From JAAYAY01 sp964429355 (lineage in GTDB: Bacteria; Planctomycetota; Planctomycetia; Pirellulales; Thermoguttaceae), in the NCBI GenBank assembly GCA_964429355.1, contig CAYSCH010000212.1, forward strand, positions 1 through 16,409: 16,409 nucleotides of DNA, read 5' to 3'. The notes below the pieces were generated by a model. That model was given only the letters and a program-made list of their open reading frames with translations. It did not search any database and was not told where the DNA came from. This document shows, one piece after another, positions 6,454-14,669 of the stretch (the stretch's first letter is position 1; each line of letters begins with the position of its first letter). Both the position numbers and the translations under genes were made by a program.

Positions 6454-9400
6454 TCAATCGGCGGGGCAGAACCGGATGCGGGCGTATCGTGCCACGGGTT
6501 TGCCGTCGACCGTGTCGGCGATCAGCAGGTCGGCCGACTCGGTGAGCCGGTTCCCCGCTCGGGGCGTGGCCGTGAAGAACGTGCTGGTGATGGGCCGCGA
6601 CAAGGGAATGCGCACCGGCGCCGAGACGGAGCCGTCCGGCTCGATCCGCAAGGCGTAGGTGCCGGTCTGCGATTTGGTTTCGGCGGCGGTGCCCACCAGG
6701 TTGCAGAGGACGTACATCGTGTGGTCGGGGGTGATGTGGAAGCGGGGATGGCCGATGTATCCGGTCGAACGCAGCGGGCCGGTGGTCTCGCCGCCGGCCA
6801 GCAGGACTCGCTTCTCCAGCACCTTTCCGTCCTTCAACACCCCATAGCACATCCGCCAGTCCCGCTGGATGTCGGGAAAGTAGGTGTCGCGCAGTTTTGG
6901 ATGGATCGGTTCCTTCTGCCAGACCAGGTGCAGCCGGCCGTCGGGGGCGAGCCACGAGTCGCCCATCCCGACGGTACCGCCGTCGTCCATCGTGTCGTCC
7001 ACCACGATCCACTCCGAGAACGGCTTGTTCCTGATATCGGGGGTCCAGGCGTAGTGCAGCTTGCGCATCCGCCAGCCCCAGTTGTTGCGCCCCCAGGTCT
7101 CGGTCTTCGCCGGGTCGATCCGGTTCCAGATATTGATGGGCGATTGGCCGATGTAGTGCACCTGACAATCGCTGAGGATGACGTTGGCGTAGTTGACGGC
7201 CGTGTACTCGTCCTGCCAGACGGAGTATTTGGGATCCTCGCCCTTGGGCCAGGTCAGCATCCCCGTCTTCCACGCGCCCTGCCGGTCGAGAAAGGCCCAG
7301 GCGGTCTGCGACGTGCCGACCTTGTTGAAGAGGATGAACTGGCCGCTGTTTCCGTCGGCGGAGAAGGCCCGGTAGCTGTGTTCGGTAAATGGTGGGTTCT
7401 CTTCCCATTTGGGAACCAGGTGGCGTGGTTCCTGTTCCGGGTGCGCCAAATCGAACTCCAGGAACTCCGGCCTTGCGGGGCCTCCTGCGGTCTTGCCCGA
7501 GGCGGGCACGGGCGACGCCAGGGTGGGATTGACCGACATCACCAGCCGGCCGTCATAGCTGGTTGCCAGCGAGCAGGGCTCGCGGGTGCGATCCTTCTCG
7601 TCGCGCTGGCAGAACTTCCAGCCTTCCGGGCCGCGTTCATAAAGAGCCCAGCGGGCGTTGTTCAGCGGCGCCAGGCCCGGCACGGCCTCGAAGGCGCTGA
7701 CGAACAGCCGGTCGCCGATGCGGACCATCTGGGCACTGCCCGAACTCCAGAACATGCCCGAGCCGTTGTTGGTCACTTCGTAGGCGGGAAGCTCGCAGGC
7801 GATCTCTTCGACCTCGACCTTTGCGACAAACGGCGCCGCTGTGCCGACCGCAGCGCCGGCCTTCTCGCCGCTCTGGGCAGTCGATTGATGACGCAAGGCC
7901 CGGCCGAACAGTTTGGGGCTCGCTTTGCCGTCGTCGACAGCCACTTGGCCGGCCAGCAAGACGTAGCGCACGCCCGTGGCGTATTCCTGGGGCTTCTCGA
8001 AGGTGGCCTGGTCGCGATACGTGGCCGGGTCGAAGACGACCACGTCGGCAAAGTAGCCGGGGCGGAGGTAGCCGCGCTGGGCGATCCCAAAAATGTCGGC
8101 CGGCAGCCCCGTCGCGCTGCGGATCGCCTGGCCCAGCGGGAGGACCTTTTCCTGGATGGCGTAGTGGCCGATCTTGCGGGCAAAGGTGCCGAAGTTGCGC
8201 GGGTGGTGGTGTTCGTTTGGATTCTGGGTACGGGCCGCGCCGTCCGAGGCGGTTGCCACCCAGGGGAGCGTCATCGCCCAGCGCACATCGGCTTCCGACA
8301 TGGAATGGCTGACGATCTGCGGCGATTCCTGGGCGAGGATCTTGAGCACCAGGTCGACCGTGTCGATGCTCTCCTCGGCCGCGATCTTCTCCAGGCTTTT
8401 CCCAACGTAATCGGGGAACTCCTTGCTGGCGGCGATCACGATCTTCTCGGTGCGGCCGAACTGGTCGGCGATCACCCGGCGGACCAGGACGGCGAACTCC
8501 GGCTCGTCGGCCATCCGCTTGGTAAGGTCGCCCCGGGACCAGCGAACGTGAGAGTCGGGGAGCACGGCGTCGGCCAGCGAGAAGGAATTGGCCGTGTAGG
8601 GGTATTGGTCAGCCGTGATCCTGAGCCCCTCGGATCGGGCCTTCTCGATCGCGGCGGCCGCGTCGCGGATGCGCCCCCAGTTGGGAATCTGCATCGATTT
8701 GAAGTGCGAGATATGGACCGGCGCGCCCGCCTCGCGGCCGATGCGCACGGCCTCGTCGACCGCGGCCAGGAGATGGTCGCCTTCGTCGCGGATGTGGCTG
8801 GCATAGATGCCGCCGTGGGCCACCACCACCTTGACCAGGGCCATGAGTTCTTCCGTCTGAGCGTAAGAACTGGGAGCGTAGATCAGGCCGGTCGACATAC
8901 CCCAGGCCCCGTCGCGCATCGCCTGGTCGACCAAATCCTTCATACGCTGGAGTTCTTCGGCCGTCGGCTCGCGGCGTTCCGAACCCGGCACCGCCCGGCG
9001 GATCGTGCCGTGCCCCACCAGGTGGATGATATTCGTGCCCGCACCGTTGGCGTCGACGTCGTCGAGCAACTTGGCCACGTCCTTCGAACCGCCGCAGTTG
9101 CCGGTCACCATCGTCGTGCAGCCTTGCATGACATAGTTCAGGCAGGGCCGCACCCCGGACTCGGCCAGCGTTCCATCGCTGTGCGTGTGCAGGTCGATCA
9201 GGCCGGGGGCCACGACCAAGCCTTGGCAATCAATGGTGCGGCCGATCTTGCCCGGCGTCACCTGGCCGACGGCCACGATCCGTCCCTCGCGGATGGCGAC
9301 GTCGCCGACCGCCGGATCCGCGCCCGAGCCGTCGTAGATCGTGCCTCCGCGAAGCAGCAGGTCGGCGTCGAGCGGTTCCGCCGCAGCCGATGCTGCCAGC

Positions 9401-9519
9401 ATCGTCAGACTCAGGCCCAGGATGCAGCAGTAGAGAAGTACCCGCCCCGATGAGATCCGCCCGCTTGCGATGAGGATCGGCATCTGCAAGACATACCGGC
9501 AAGAAGAAGAGAGCTTCAT
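6454..9519 (-). CDS. Exported D-aminoacylase-type amidohydrolase fused to a propeller-like C-terminal half
   Basis: A 1021-residue protein. Residues 1-47 form a long signal peptide (hydrophobic 27-47, likely cut before EP at 48). Residues about 50-542 are an amidohydrolase of the N-acyl-D-amino-acid deacylase group, with the metal and catalytic set intact: His111 and His113 (HTH), Cys142 (GNCGGS), His242 (ASHIRDEG), His272 (HISHFKS) and Asp426 (TASDG). The family releases a free amino acid from N-acyl-D-amino acids. After a low-complexity linker (about 543-565), residues 566-1021 form an unrelated half with repeated strand motifs such as SYDGRL (654-659), APDGRLHLVW (858-867) and HPRFHITPDHTMYVL (924-938), resembling BNR/sialidase-like propellers. 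Family members normally end after the first half at about 480-550 residues. The start at 9519 has GGAG eight bases upstream; the frame is open further upstream but there it lies antisense to another gene. Confidence 0.85.
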   Translation of the reverse strand: MKLSSSCRYVLQMPILIASGRISSGRVLLYCCILGLSLTMLAASAAAEPLDADLLLRGGTIYDGSGADPAVGDVAIREGRIVAVGQVTPGKIGRTIDCQGLVVAPGLIDLHTHSDGTLAESGVRPCLNYVMQGCTTMVTGNCGGSKDVAKLLDDVDANGAGTNIIHLVGHGTIRRAVPGSERREPTAEELQRMKDLVDQAMRDGAWGMSTGLIYAPSSYAQTEELMALVKVVVAHGGIYASHIRDEGDHLLAAVDEAVRIGREAGAPVHISHFKSMQIPNWGRIRDAAAAIEKARSEGLRITADQYPYTANSFSLADAVLPDSHVRWSRGDLTKRMADEPEFAVLVRRVIADQFGRTEKIVIAASKEFPDYVGKSLEKIAAEESIDTVDLVLKILAQESPQIVSHSMSEADVRWAMTLPWVATASDGAARTQNPNEHHHPRNFGTFARKIGHYAIQEKVLPLGQAIRSATGLPADIFGIAQRGYLRPGYFADVVVFDPATYRDQATFEKPQEYATGVRYVLLAGQVAVDDGKASPKLFGRALRHQSTAQSGEKAGAAVGTAAPFVAKVEVEEIACELPAYEVTNNGSGMFWSSGSAQMVRIGDRLFVSAFEAVPGLAPLNNARWALYERGPEGWKFCQRDEKDRTREPCSLATSYDGRLVMSVNPTLASPVPASGKTAGGPARPEFLEFDLAHPEQEPRHLVPKWEENPPFTEHSYRAFSADGNSGQFILFNKVGTSQTAWAFLDRQGAWKTGMLTWPKGEDPKYSVWQDEYTAVNYANVILSDCQVHYIGQSPINIWNRIDPAKTETWGRNNWGWRMRKLHYAWTPDIRNKPFSEWIVVDDTMDDGGTVGMGDSWLAPDGRLHLVWQKEPIHPKLRDTYFPDIQRDWRMCYGVLKDGKVLEKRVLLAGGETTGPLRSTGYIGHPRFHITPDHTMYVLCNLVGTAAETKSQTGTYALRIEPDGSVSAPVRIPLSRPITSTFFTATPRAGNRLTESADLLIADTVDGKPVARYARIRFCPAD

Positions 9520-9855
9520 GGCTGTGTCTCCGGTCGGGCTGTCGGTGGATTCAGCGCGGAATGGCGAGAAATCATCGAGCCATTGCCGGCTATTGTAGGC
9601 AGCGCCGCACCAGCGGATCAACCACGCGGTCCCCGGGAGGCTGCCCACGCTCCGGGTCCGCTCGCTGGAAACGCGACCCCGGTTGCAGTAAACTACACCT
9701 TCGGAATCTCGCCGGGTGGCCCTGGCCGCCTCAGTCGCCTGCCACGAGGACTGGACCATCGAGCCGGCGCAACCGAAGGAATCGGCAACATCCTGCCGCT
9801 TCCACGGGTAACGGTAGTACCCGAAGTACTGAGTTATTGTCGCTGAGAATATTCC
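9520..9855. other. Divergent intergenic region
   Basis: This 336-base spacer lies between the divergent amidohydrolase (minus) and mannitol-dehydrogenase-family (+) genes. It contains the minus-strand promoter candidate above. A small inverted repeat CGGGTA/TACCCG (9805-9823) lies 33 bases before the + strand start and might be an operator. No convincing + strand promoter and no open frame with protein character were found. Confidence 0.5.
9592..9620 (-). promoter_or_regulatory. Candidate promoter for the amidohydrolase-Tat protein operon
   Basis: On the minus strand TTGATC (9620-9615) and TACAAT (9597-9592) are spaced by exactly 17 bases, a good sigma70-type arrangement. Transcription would start near 9585, leaving a leader of about 65 bases before the ATG at 9519. 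Confidence 0.5.
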
Positions 9856-11361
9856 ATGAACGAGCACCTCAAGCGCGCCCAGACCCTGCCACGCCTCTCC
9901 AATGCAACGATCAAGCAGTTCGGCACGGCCGTTGCCGTGCCCGCCTATGATCGATCCAGCTTGAAAACGGGCATCGTTCATATGAGCGTGGGCGGATTCC
10001 ACCGGGCCCATCAGGCCGTCTATCTGGATGATCTGTTCGCCAGCGGCGCCGTTGATGATTGGGGCGTGTGCGGAGTGGGACTGCTCGACGCAGATAGCCG
10101 CATGCGGGATGCACTCGTTCCGCAGGATCTTCTGTACACCGTCGTCGAACGTAGCGAGCAGGCCGACCGGGCACGTGTCATCGGCTCGATGACAGAGTAT
10201 CTCTACGCGCCGGAAAATCCGCAACGGGTTCTGGATCGTTTGGCAGCGCCGGAGATCCGCATAATCACCCTGACCATCACGGAAGGTGGTTATTTTGTGG
10301 ATCAAGTCACCGGTGGATTCGATGACCAGCACCCAAGCGTTCGCCATGATCTTGCCCATCCCACGACCCCAGTCAGTGGGATTGGCTATTTGACCGAAGG
10401 TCTGAACCTCCGTCGGCTGCGCGGCGCTCCTGCCTGCACGGTGCTGTCATGCGACAACCTGCCAGGTAACGGGGACGTGGCTCGCAGAATGGTTCTGGCC
10501 TTCGCCTCCCTGCGCGATCCGGAATTGGCCGAGTGGATTTCGCGGAGTATTGTCTTCCCGAACAGCATGGTCGACCGGATTACGCCCGTCACCACCGACG
10601 CTGATCGGGCCCTGGTGGCAGACTGCTACGGATACGAGGACCGATGGCCGGTTGTTTGCGAACCGTTTCGCCAGTGGATCGTAGAGGAAAAGTTCTGCGC
10701 TGGACGACCGCCGTGGCAGCGCGTGGGCGTGCAGATGACTTCCGATGTGCATCCCTATGAAAAAATGAAAATCCGCCTGTTGAATTCGAGCCATTCCGCC
10801 ATGGCTTACCTGGGCTACCTGGCCGGCTTTCGCTATATCCATGAAGTGGCCGCCGATCCCGAGTTCCAGCGGTTTATCATCGATCTCATGGAGAAGGAGG
10901 TTGTCCACCTCCTCGATCCCGTGCCGGGAGTTGACCTGGTTCAGTATCAGCAGATTCTCATCAAACGCTTCAGCAATCCGAAAATCAAGGACCAGGTTGC
11001 CCGTGTCGCTTCGGATGGTTCCCAGAAGATCCCCAAATTCATGCTGCCGTCCATCCGCCAGCAGTTGACACAAGGTGGTTCCGTCCGCCTGCACGCCCTG
11101 GCGCTGGCAGGATGGTTCCGCTACCTGGCCGCTACCGACGAACAGGGATCTCCCATTGCCATCAATGATCCGATCGCCACCGAGCTGCAAAACCGCGCCC
11201 AGGCAGGAGGCAAAGATCCAGCCCAGCTCCTGGCCCTAGGCGATCTTTTCGGAACGGATTTGCCCGAGAATCGGATCTTCGTTGCCGAATTGCGCCGGGC
11301 GCTGGAAAGCCTGTATGCGTATGGAGCGCGGGCGACCCTGCAAAAGTATCTGCAATCCTGA
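9856..11361 (+). CDS. Mannitol dehydrogenase family (long-chain polyol dehydrogenase)
   Basis: A 501-residue NAD(P)-dependent polyol dehydrogenase of the mannitol 2-dehydrogenase / D-arabinitol 4-dehydrogenase / fructuronate reductase family, the zinc-independent long-chain group. The nucleotide-binding start is SVGGFHRAHQ (44-53). PNSMVDRITP (235-244) and the active-site signature KIRLLNSSHS with Lys305, Asn310 and His313 are intact; the lysine is the catalytic base in this family. Length is close to the typical 480-500. The reaction is oxidation of a hexitol or pentitol to a 2-ketose, or the reverse; fructose, sorbose or xylulose are possible products. No strong ribosome binding site precedes the ATG. 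Its stop lies 19 bases from that of the convergent SmoS-like gene, and the pairing supports a shared polyol substrate range. A precise name such as mtlK, dalD or uxuB cannot be chosen from sequence alone. Confidence 0.9.
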   Translation: MNEHLKRAQTLPRLSNATIKQFGTAVAVPAYDRSSLKTGIVHMSVGGFHRAHQAVYLDDLFASGAVDDWGVCGVGLLDADSRMRDALVPQDLLYTVVERSEQADRARVIGSMTEYLYAPENPQRVLDRLAAPEIRIITLTITEGGYFVDQVTGGFDDQHPSVRHDLAHPTTPVSGIGYLTEGLNLRRLRGAPACTVLSCDNLPGNGDVARRMVLAFASLRDPELAEWISRSIVFPNSMVDRITPVTTDADRALVADCYGYEDRWPVVCEPFRQWIVEEKFCAGRPPWQRVGVQMTSDVHPYEKMKIRLLNSSHSAMAYLGYLAGFRYIHEVAADPEFQRFIIDLMEKEVVHLLDPVPGVDLVQYQQILIKRFSNPKIKDQVARVASDGSQKIPKFMLPSIRQQLTQGGSVRLHALALAGWFRYLAATDEQGSPIAINDPIATELQNRAQAGGKDPAQLLALGDLFGTDLPENRIFVAELRRALESLYAYGARATLQKYLQS

Positions 11362-11380
11362 ATCGATGTCTGCGGAGGCC

Positions 11381-12154
11381 TCAGCTCATCCAGTTTCCGC
11401 CATCGACGTTATAGGTCTGGGCAACCACATACTCACTCTCCGGGCCGGCCAGGAAGATGGCCATCCCGACCAGGTCTTCGGCCGTGCCCATACGGCCGTA
11501 AGGAACGGCTTCGCCCACCAGGCGTTTCTTCTCGCCCAGCGGCCGGTTTTCATATTCTGCAAACAGAGCATCCACACCGTCCCAGTGCTCGCCGTCAACG
11601 ACCCCCGGGGCAATGGCATTCACGTGGATGCCGTGTTGAATCAGGTTGAGTCCGGCTGACTGGGTCAGGCTGATCACGGCCGCTTTGGTTGCACAGTAGA
11701 CAGCCACCAGCGGCTCGCCGCGACGCCCGGCCTGGCTCGCCATATTAATGATCCGTCCGCCCCGGCCCTGCTCAATCATCACCTTGGCAACGGCCTGCAT
11801 GGTGAACAGGGTGCCGGCCACATTGATGGCAAACAGGCGGTCGTAGCTCTCGCGCGTAATTTCAACCACGGGGGCAAGGTCAAACACAGCAGCACTGTTG
11901 ACCAGGATATCCACGCCCCCTGCGGTCGAAACCACCTGCTTGACGGCCGCATCGATCGATGCCTGGTCCGTCACATCCATCCGCACCGCAAAGGCGTGGT
12001 CGCCAATCTCCCGGGCGGATCGATCGGCCCGTTCCAGGTCAATGTCGCACAGGGCAACACGCGCACCCTCCCGCACATAGGCCTCGGCAAAGCGGCGTCC
12101 GATTCCTCGGGCAGCGCCGGTAATCATGGCGATCTTGTTTTCCAGGCGTTTCAT
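11381..12154 (-). CDS. smoS: SmoS-like sorbitol/polyol dehydrogenase (short-chain dehydrogenase)
   Basis: A 257-residue classical short-chain dehydrogenase/reductase. TGAARGIG (12-19) binds NAD(P), Asp37/Asp39 near the end of the second strand favour NAD, and the catalytic set is Asn111, Ser140, Tyr153 and Lys157 (YCATK). The usual NNAA stretch reads NSAA (86-89). Large parts match from memory the Rhodobacter sorbitol dehydrogenase SmoS (256 residues), especially EITRESYDRLFAINVAGTLF (98-117), the segment around VDGEHWDGVDALFA (186-199) and the end YNVDGGNWMS. That enzyme oxidises D-glucitol to D-fructose and also galactitol. An AGGAGG site lies just before the ATG. It is the last gene of the ABC transporter operon, 40 bases after the permease, which ties the imported substrate to polyol oxidation. 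SDR and polyol assignment are firm; the exact polyol is inferred. Confidence 0.88.
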   Translation of the reverse strand: MKRLENKIAMITGAARGIGRRFAEAYVREGARVALCDIDLERADRSAREIGDHAFAVRMDVTDQASIDAAVKQVVSTAGGVDILVNSAAVFDLAPVVEITRESYDRLFAINVAGTLFTMQAVAKVMIEQGRGGRIINMASQAGRRGEPLVAVYCATKAAVISLTQSAGLNLIQHGIHVNAIAPGVVDGEHWDGVDALFAEYENRPLGEKKRLVGEAVPYGRMGTAEDLVGMAIFLAGPESEYVVAQTYNVDGGNWMS

Positions 12155-12194
12155 GTTTCCTCCTTATTTCGGGCCTTTGGTCCAGGCCATTGCT

Positions 12195-13166
12195 TCACGT
12201 CTTCTTGCGATGCTGCAGGCAGTCGAGTGCCACCGCGGCCAGCAGAACCGAACCCTTGATCACCATCTGGACAAACTCACTCACATCCAGCAGCACCAGC
12301 CCGTTGCTGAGAACGCCGAGAACCAGAATCCCGGCAAGTACATTGGAGATCTTCCCGACTCCGCCGCTGACACTCACCCCGCCCAGCACACAGGCAGTCA
12401 GTACATCAAACTCGAGGCCCTTCCCCGAAAGGACCTGTCCGGAATTCGTGCGGGAAAGAATCACAATCCCGGCAACGCCGGCAAAAAAACCCGACAGCGT
12501 GTAAACGAGGTATTTGACCCGCTTGACATCGATGCCCGAAAGCTCGGCGGCCTCTTCATTACCCCCCACGGCATAGAAGTAGCGGCCAAAATAGGTGTTT
12601 CTCAGAATGAACATGCCCAACCCCATGATCACGGCCATGATGATCACCGGAATCGGCACCGGCCCCACATATCCCTGGCCGATGACCGAAAAGGATTTCG
12701 GGAAACCGAAGATCGGAAGCCCCTTGCAGATCAGGTAGGCCACACCTTCAATGATGATCATCATCGCCAGAGTGACAATAATCGGCGGCATCTGCAGGGT
12801 GGCAATGATCCAGCCGTTGGAAAAACCGACTACGGCGGAAAGGACCAGGGCAACGATAACCGCCAGCACCGGGTTCCATCCAGCGTTCACCATCAGCCAG
12901 GCGGTGACAATATTGACCAGCGAAACGAGTGAACCGATGGAAAGGTCGATCCCGCCCAACAGCAGCACAAAGGCAAATCCCACAGCCGCAATACCCATCA
13001 TCGATACCTGGCGGGCAACATTCAGCAGGTTGCTGCTGACAAAGAAGTTCTCAGACGCGATGGAGAAAAACAGGATCAGCGCCAGCAGAACAATATAGAT
13101 CCCGTACTGCCTCCCAATCGAAGCAGCAGCACCGCCGATCGGCTTCAGTGGATTTGACGTTTTCAC
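12195..13166 (-). CDS. CUT2-type sugar ABC transporter permease (RbsC-like)
   Basis: A 323-residue inner-membrane permease of the ribose/xylose/galactose (CUT2, BPD_transp_2) type, likely working as a homodimer with the neighbouring ATPase. It has about nine hydrophobic segments over residues 21-312, the conserved GGIDLSIGS (71-79), the cytoplasmic coupling segment FYAVGGNEEAAELSGI (197-212) and LGGVSVSGGVG (261-271). Length is typical for RbsC. The start codon is GTG, 20 bases after the ATPase stop, with only a weak ribosome binding site, so translation may be coupled. The specificity of the set is set by the binding protein, not by this subunit. Confidence 0.93.
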   Translation of the reverse strand: MKTSNPLKPIGGAAASIGRQYGIYIVLLALILFFSIASENFFVSSNLLNVARQVSMMGIAAVGFAFVLLLGGIDLSIGSLVSLVNIVTAWLMVNAGWNPVLAVIVALVLSAVVGFSNGWIIATLQMPPIIVTLAMMIIIEGVAYLICKGLPIFGFPKSFSVIGQGYVGPVPIPVIIMAVIMGLGMFILRNTYFGRYFYAVGGNEEAAELSGIDVKRVKYLVYTLSGFFAGVAGIVILSRTNSGQVLSGKGLEFDVLTACVLGGVSVSGGVGKISNVLAGILVLGVLSNGLVLLDVSEFVQMVIKGSVLLAAVALDCLQHRKKT

Positions 13167-13186
13167 AATTCCGTACCCGGTTTCGT

Positions 13187-14665
13187 TCAGCCCTGCGAGG
13201 CAAGGCCCATAATGGTTTCCTGACGGAACTCATTCCGCTCCAGTTCGCCCACGATCCGCCCGTCGCGCAGAACAAGGATGCGATCCGACATGCCCAGAAC
13301 CTCTTCCATTTCGGAGGAGATCATCAAGACGGCCTTGCCCGATTCGACCAGACTGTTGACCAACGCATAGATCTCCGATTTCGCCCCCACATCGATGCCG
13401 CGGGTCGGCTCATCGAAGATCACCAGCGTAGGCTCGGAAGCCAGCCACTTGGCGATGATCACCTTCTGCTGGTTTCCCCCGCTCAGGTTCTTGACTTTCT
13501 GCTCCAGCGTCGGCGTCTTGATCCGGATCGACTCTCGATAGTGTTCGGCAATGCGATTCTCTTCCCCTCTCTTGACCGTGAAGAACCTCGAGATCCGCTC
13601 GAGGATCGCCATGCTGATGTTGCCCTTGATATCGAGCTCGAGCAGGACCCCCTGCCGCTTCCGGTCTTCCGGAACCAGGGCAATACCGCACCGGATCGCT
13701 TCCTTGGGAAGTTTCGGGTGGATCTCCGTGCCGTTCAACAGAACTCGCCCGGCGGTCCTGGGCTTGACGCCGAAAAGCAGTTCCGCCAGTTCCGTTCGAC
13801 CGGCGCCCATCAGGCCGGCCAGCCCGAGCACTTCGCCTTTCCGGATCTGCAGGTTGATGTCGTGTACGCCGTTGCCGGAGAGGTTCTCGACCTCGAGCAG
13901 CACTTCGTCCGAAATGCAGTCCTTCCGGACTGGATAGGTTTCTGTCAGTTCACGGCCGACCATCAGCCTGACCAGGTCGTCAAGGTTCGTATCCGCCGTG
14001 TTCATGGTTTCAATGATCCGACCATCGCGCATCACGGTGACTCGATCCGACAGTCTGAAGACTTCCTTCATCCGGTGCGAGATGTAGACGATCGTCACCC
14101 CCGATGCCTTCAGCTTCTCAACCATGGCGTAGAGCGACTCCGCCTCGGCCTGCGTCAACGGAGCCGTCGGTTCATCCATAATGAGAATCTGGGCATACTG
14201 GGATACGGCTTTGGCAATTTCCACCAGTTGCTGGTATCCGACCGTCAGGTTGGCCACCAGTTCATTCGGATCAATATCGATATCCAGTTGGCGGAAGATC
14301 TCAGCGGCCTGCTTGGCCATGGCCTTCCGGTCGATCACGATTCCCTTGCGGATCGCCCGCCCGAGAAAGATGTTCTCGGCCACGGAGAGTCCATCAACCA
14401 GGTTGAATTCCTGGTAGATCACGGCAATGCCCATCTGCGCAGCCACTTTGGGCGTCAAAGAGGCAAACTCCCGTCCCCCGATCACGATCTGACCTTCATT
14501 CGGCACCACCGCGCCTGTGCAGACTTTGATCAGGGTCGATTTGCCGGCACCGTTTTCACCGACCAGCGCGTGGACCTCGCCTTTCACGACATCCAGGTTG
14601 ACATCATTCAAGGCCACAACGCCCGGATATCGTTTGGTGATGCTCTTGAGTTGGAGAAGGGGCAT
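13187..14665 (-). CDS. CUT2-type sugar ABC transporter ATP-binding protein (RbsA-like, tandem ATPase)
   Basis: A 492-residue protein with two ABC ATPase halves, as in RbsA, XylG and MglA. N-terminal half: Walker A GENGAGKST (36-44), signature LTVGYQQ (140-146, with Thr and Tyr in place of the usual residues), Walker B LIMDEPT (161-167) and switch His197. C-terminal half: the degenerate Walker A GAGRTE typical of this subfamily (287-292), LSGGNQQKV (394-402) and Walker B VIFDEPTRGID (415-425). It powers import through the RbsC-like permease. The ATG at 14665 is four bases after the stop of the binding-protein gene and gives the usual N-terminus. A TTG at 14692 would add nine residues and overlap. 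No ribosome binding site precedes 14665, so coupled translation is likely. Confidence 0.93.
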   Translation of the reverse strand: MPLLQLKSITKRYPGVVALNDVNLDVVKGEVHALVGENGAGKSTLIKVCTGAVVPNEGQIVIGGREFASLTPKVAAQMGIAVIYQEFNLVDGLSVAENIFLGRAIRKGIVIDRKAMAKQAAEIFRQLDIDIDPNELVANLTVGYQQLVEIAKAVSQYAQILIMDEPTAPLTQAEAESLYAMVEKLKASGVTIVYISHRMKEVFRLSDRVTVMRDGRIIETMNTADTNLDDLVRLMVGRELTETYPVRKDCISDEVLLEVENLSGNGVHDINLQIRKGEVLGLAGLMGAGRTELAELLFGVKPRTAGRVLLNGTEIHPKLPKEAIRCGIALVPEDRKRQGVLLELDIKGNISMAILERISRFFTVKRGEENRIAEHYRESIRIKTPTLEQKVKNLSGGNQQKVIIAKWLASEPTLVIFDEPTRGIDVGAKSEIYALVNSLVESGKAVLMISSEMEEVLGMSDRILVLRDGRIVGELERNEFRQETIMGLASQG

Positions 14666-14669
14666 CGGT

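Noticed and set aside
6413..7408. Upstream extension of the Tat-signal protein into a 659-codon frame
   Set aside because: The added part is out of frame with, and overlaps, the propeller half of the preceding gene. The ATG at 6412 has AAGGAG upstream and starts a twin-arginine signal.
6169..9453. A 1094-codon open frame on the + strand, antisense to the amidohydrolase fusion
   Set aside because: The translation is rich in Gly, Arg, Asp, Val and His with no fold-like pattern, and the opposite strand encodes a protein with intact catalytic motifs. Long antisense frames are expected where the coding strand is GC-rich at third positions.
9520..10359. In-frame upstream extension of the amidohydrolase gene by 280 codons
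   Set aside because: The extension lies antisense to the mannitol-dehydrogenase-family gene, has no family character, and would bury the signal peptide and the ribosome-binding site at 9519.
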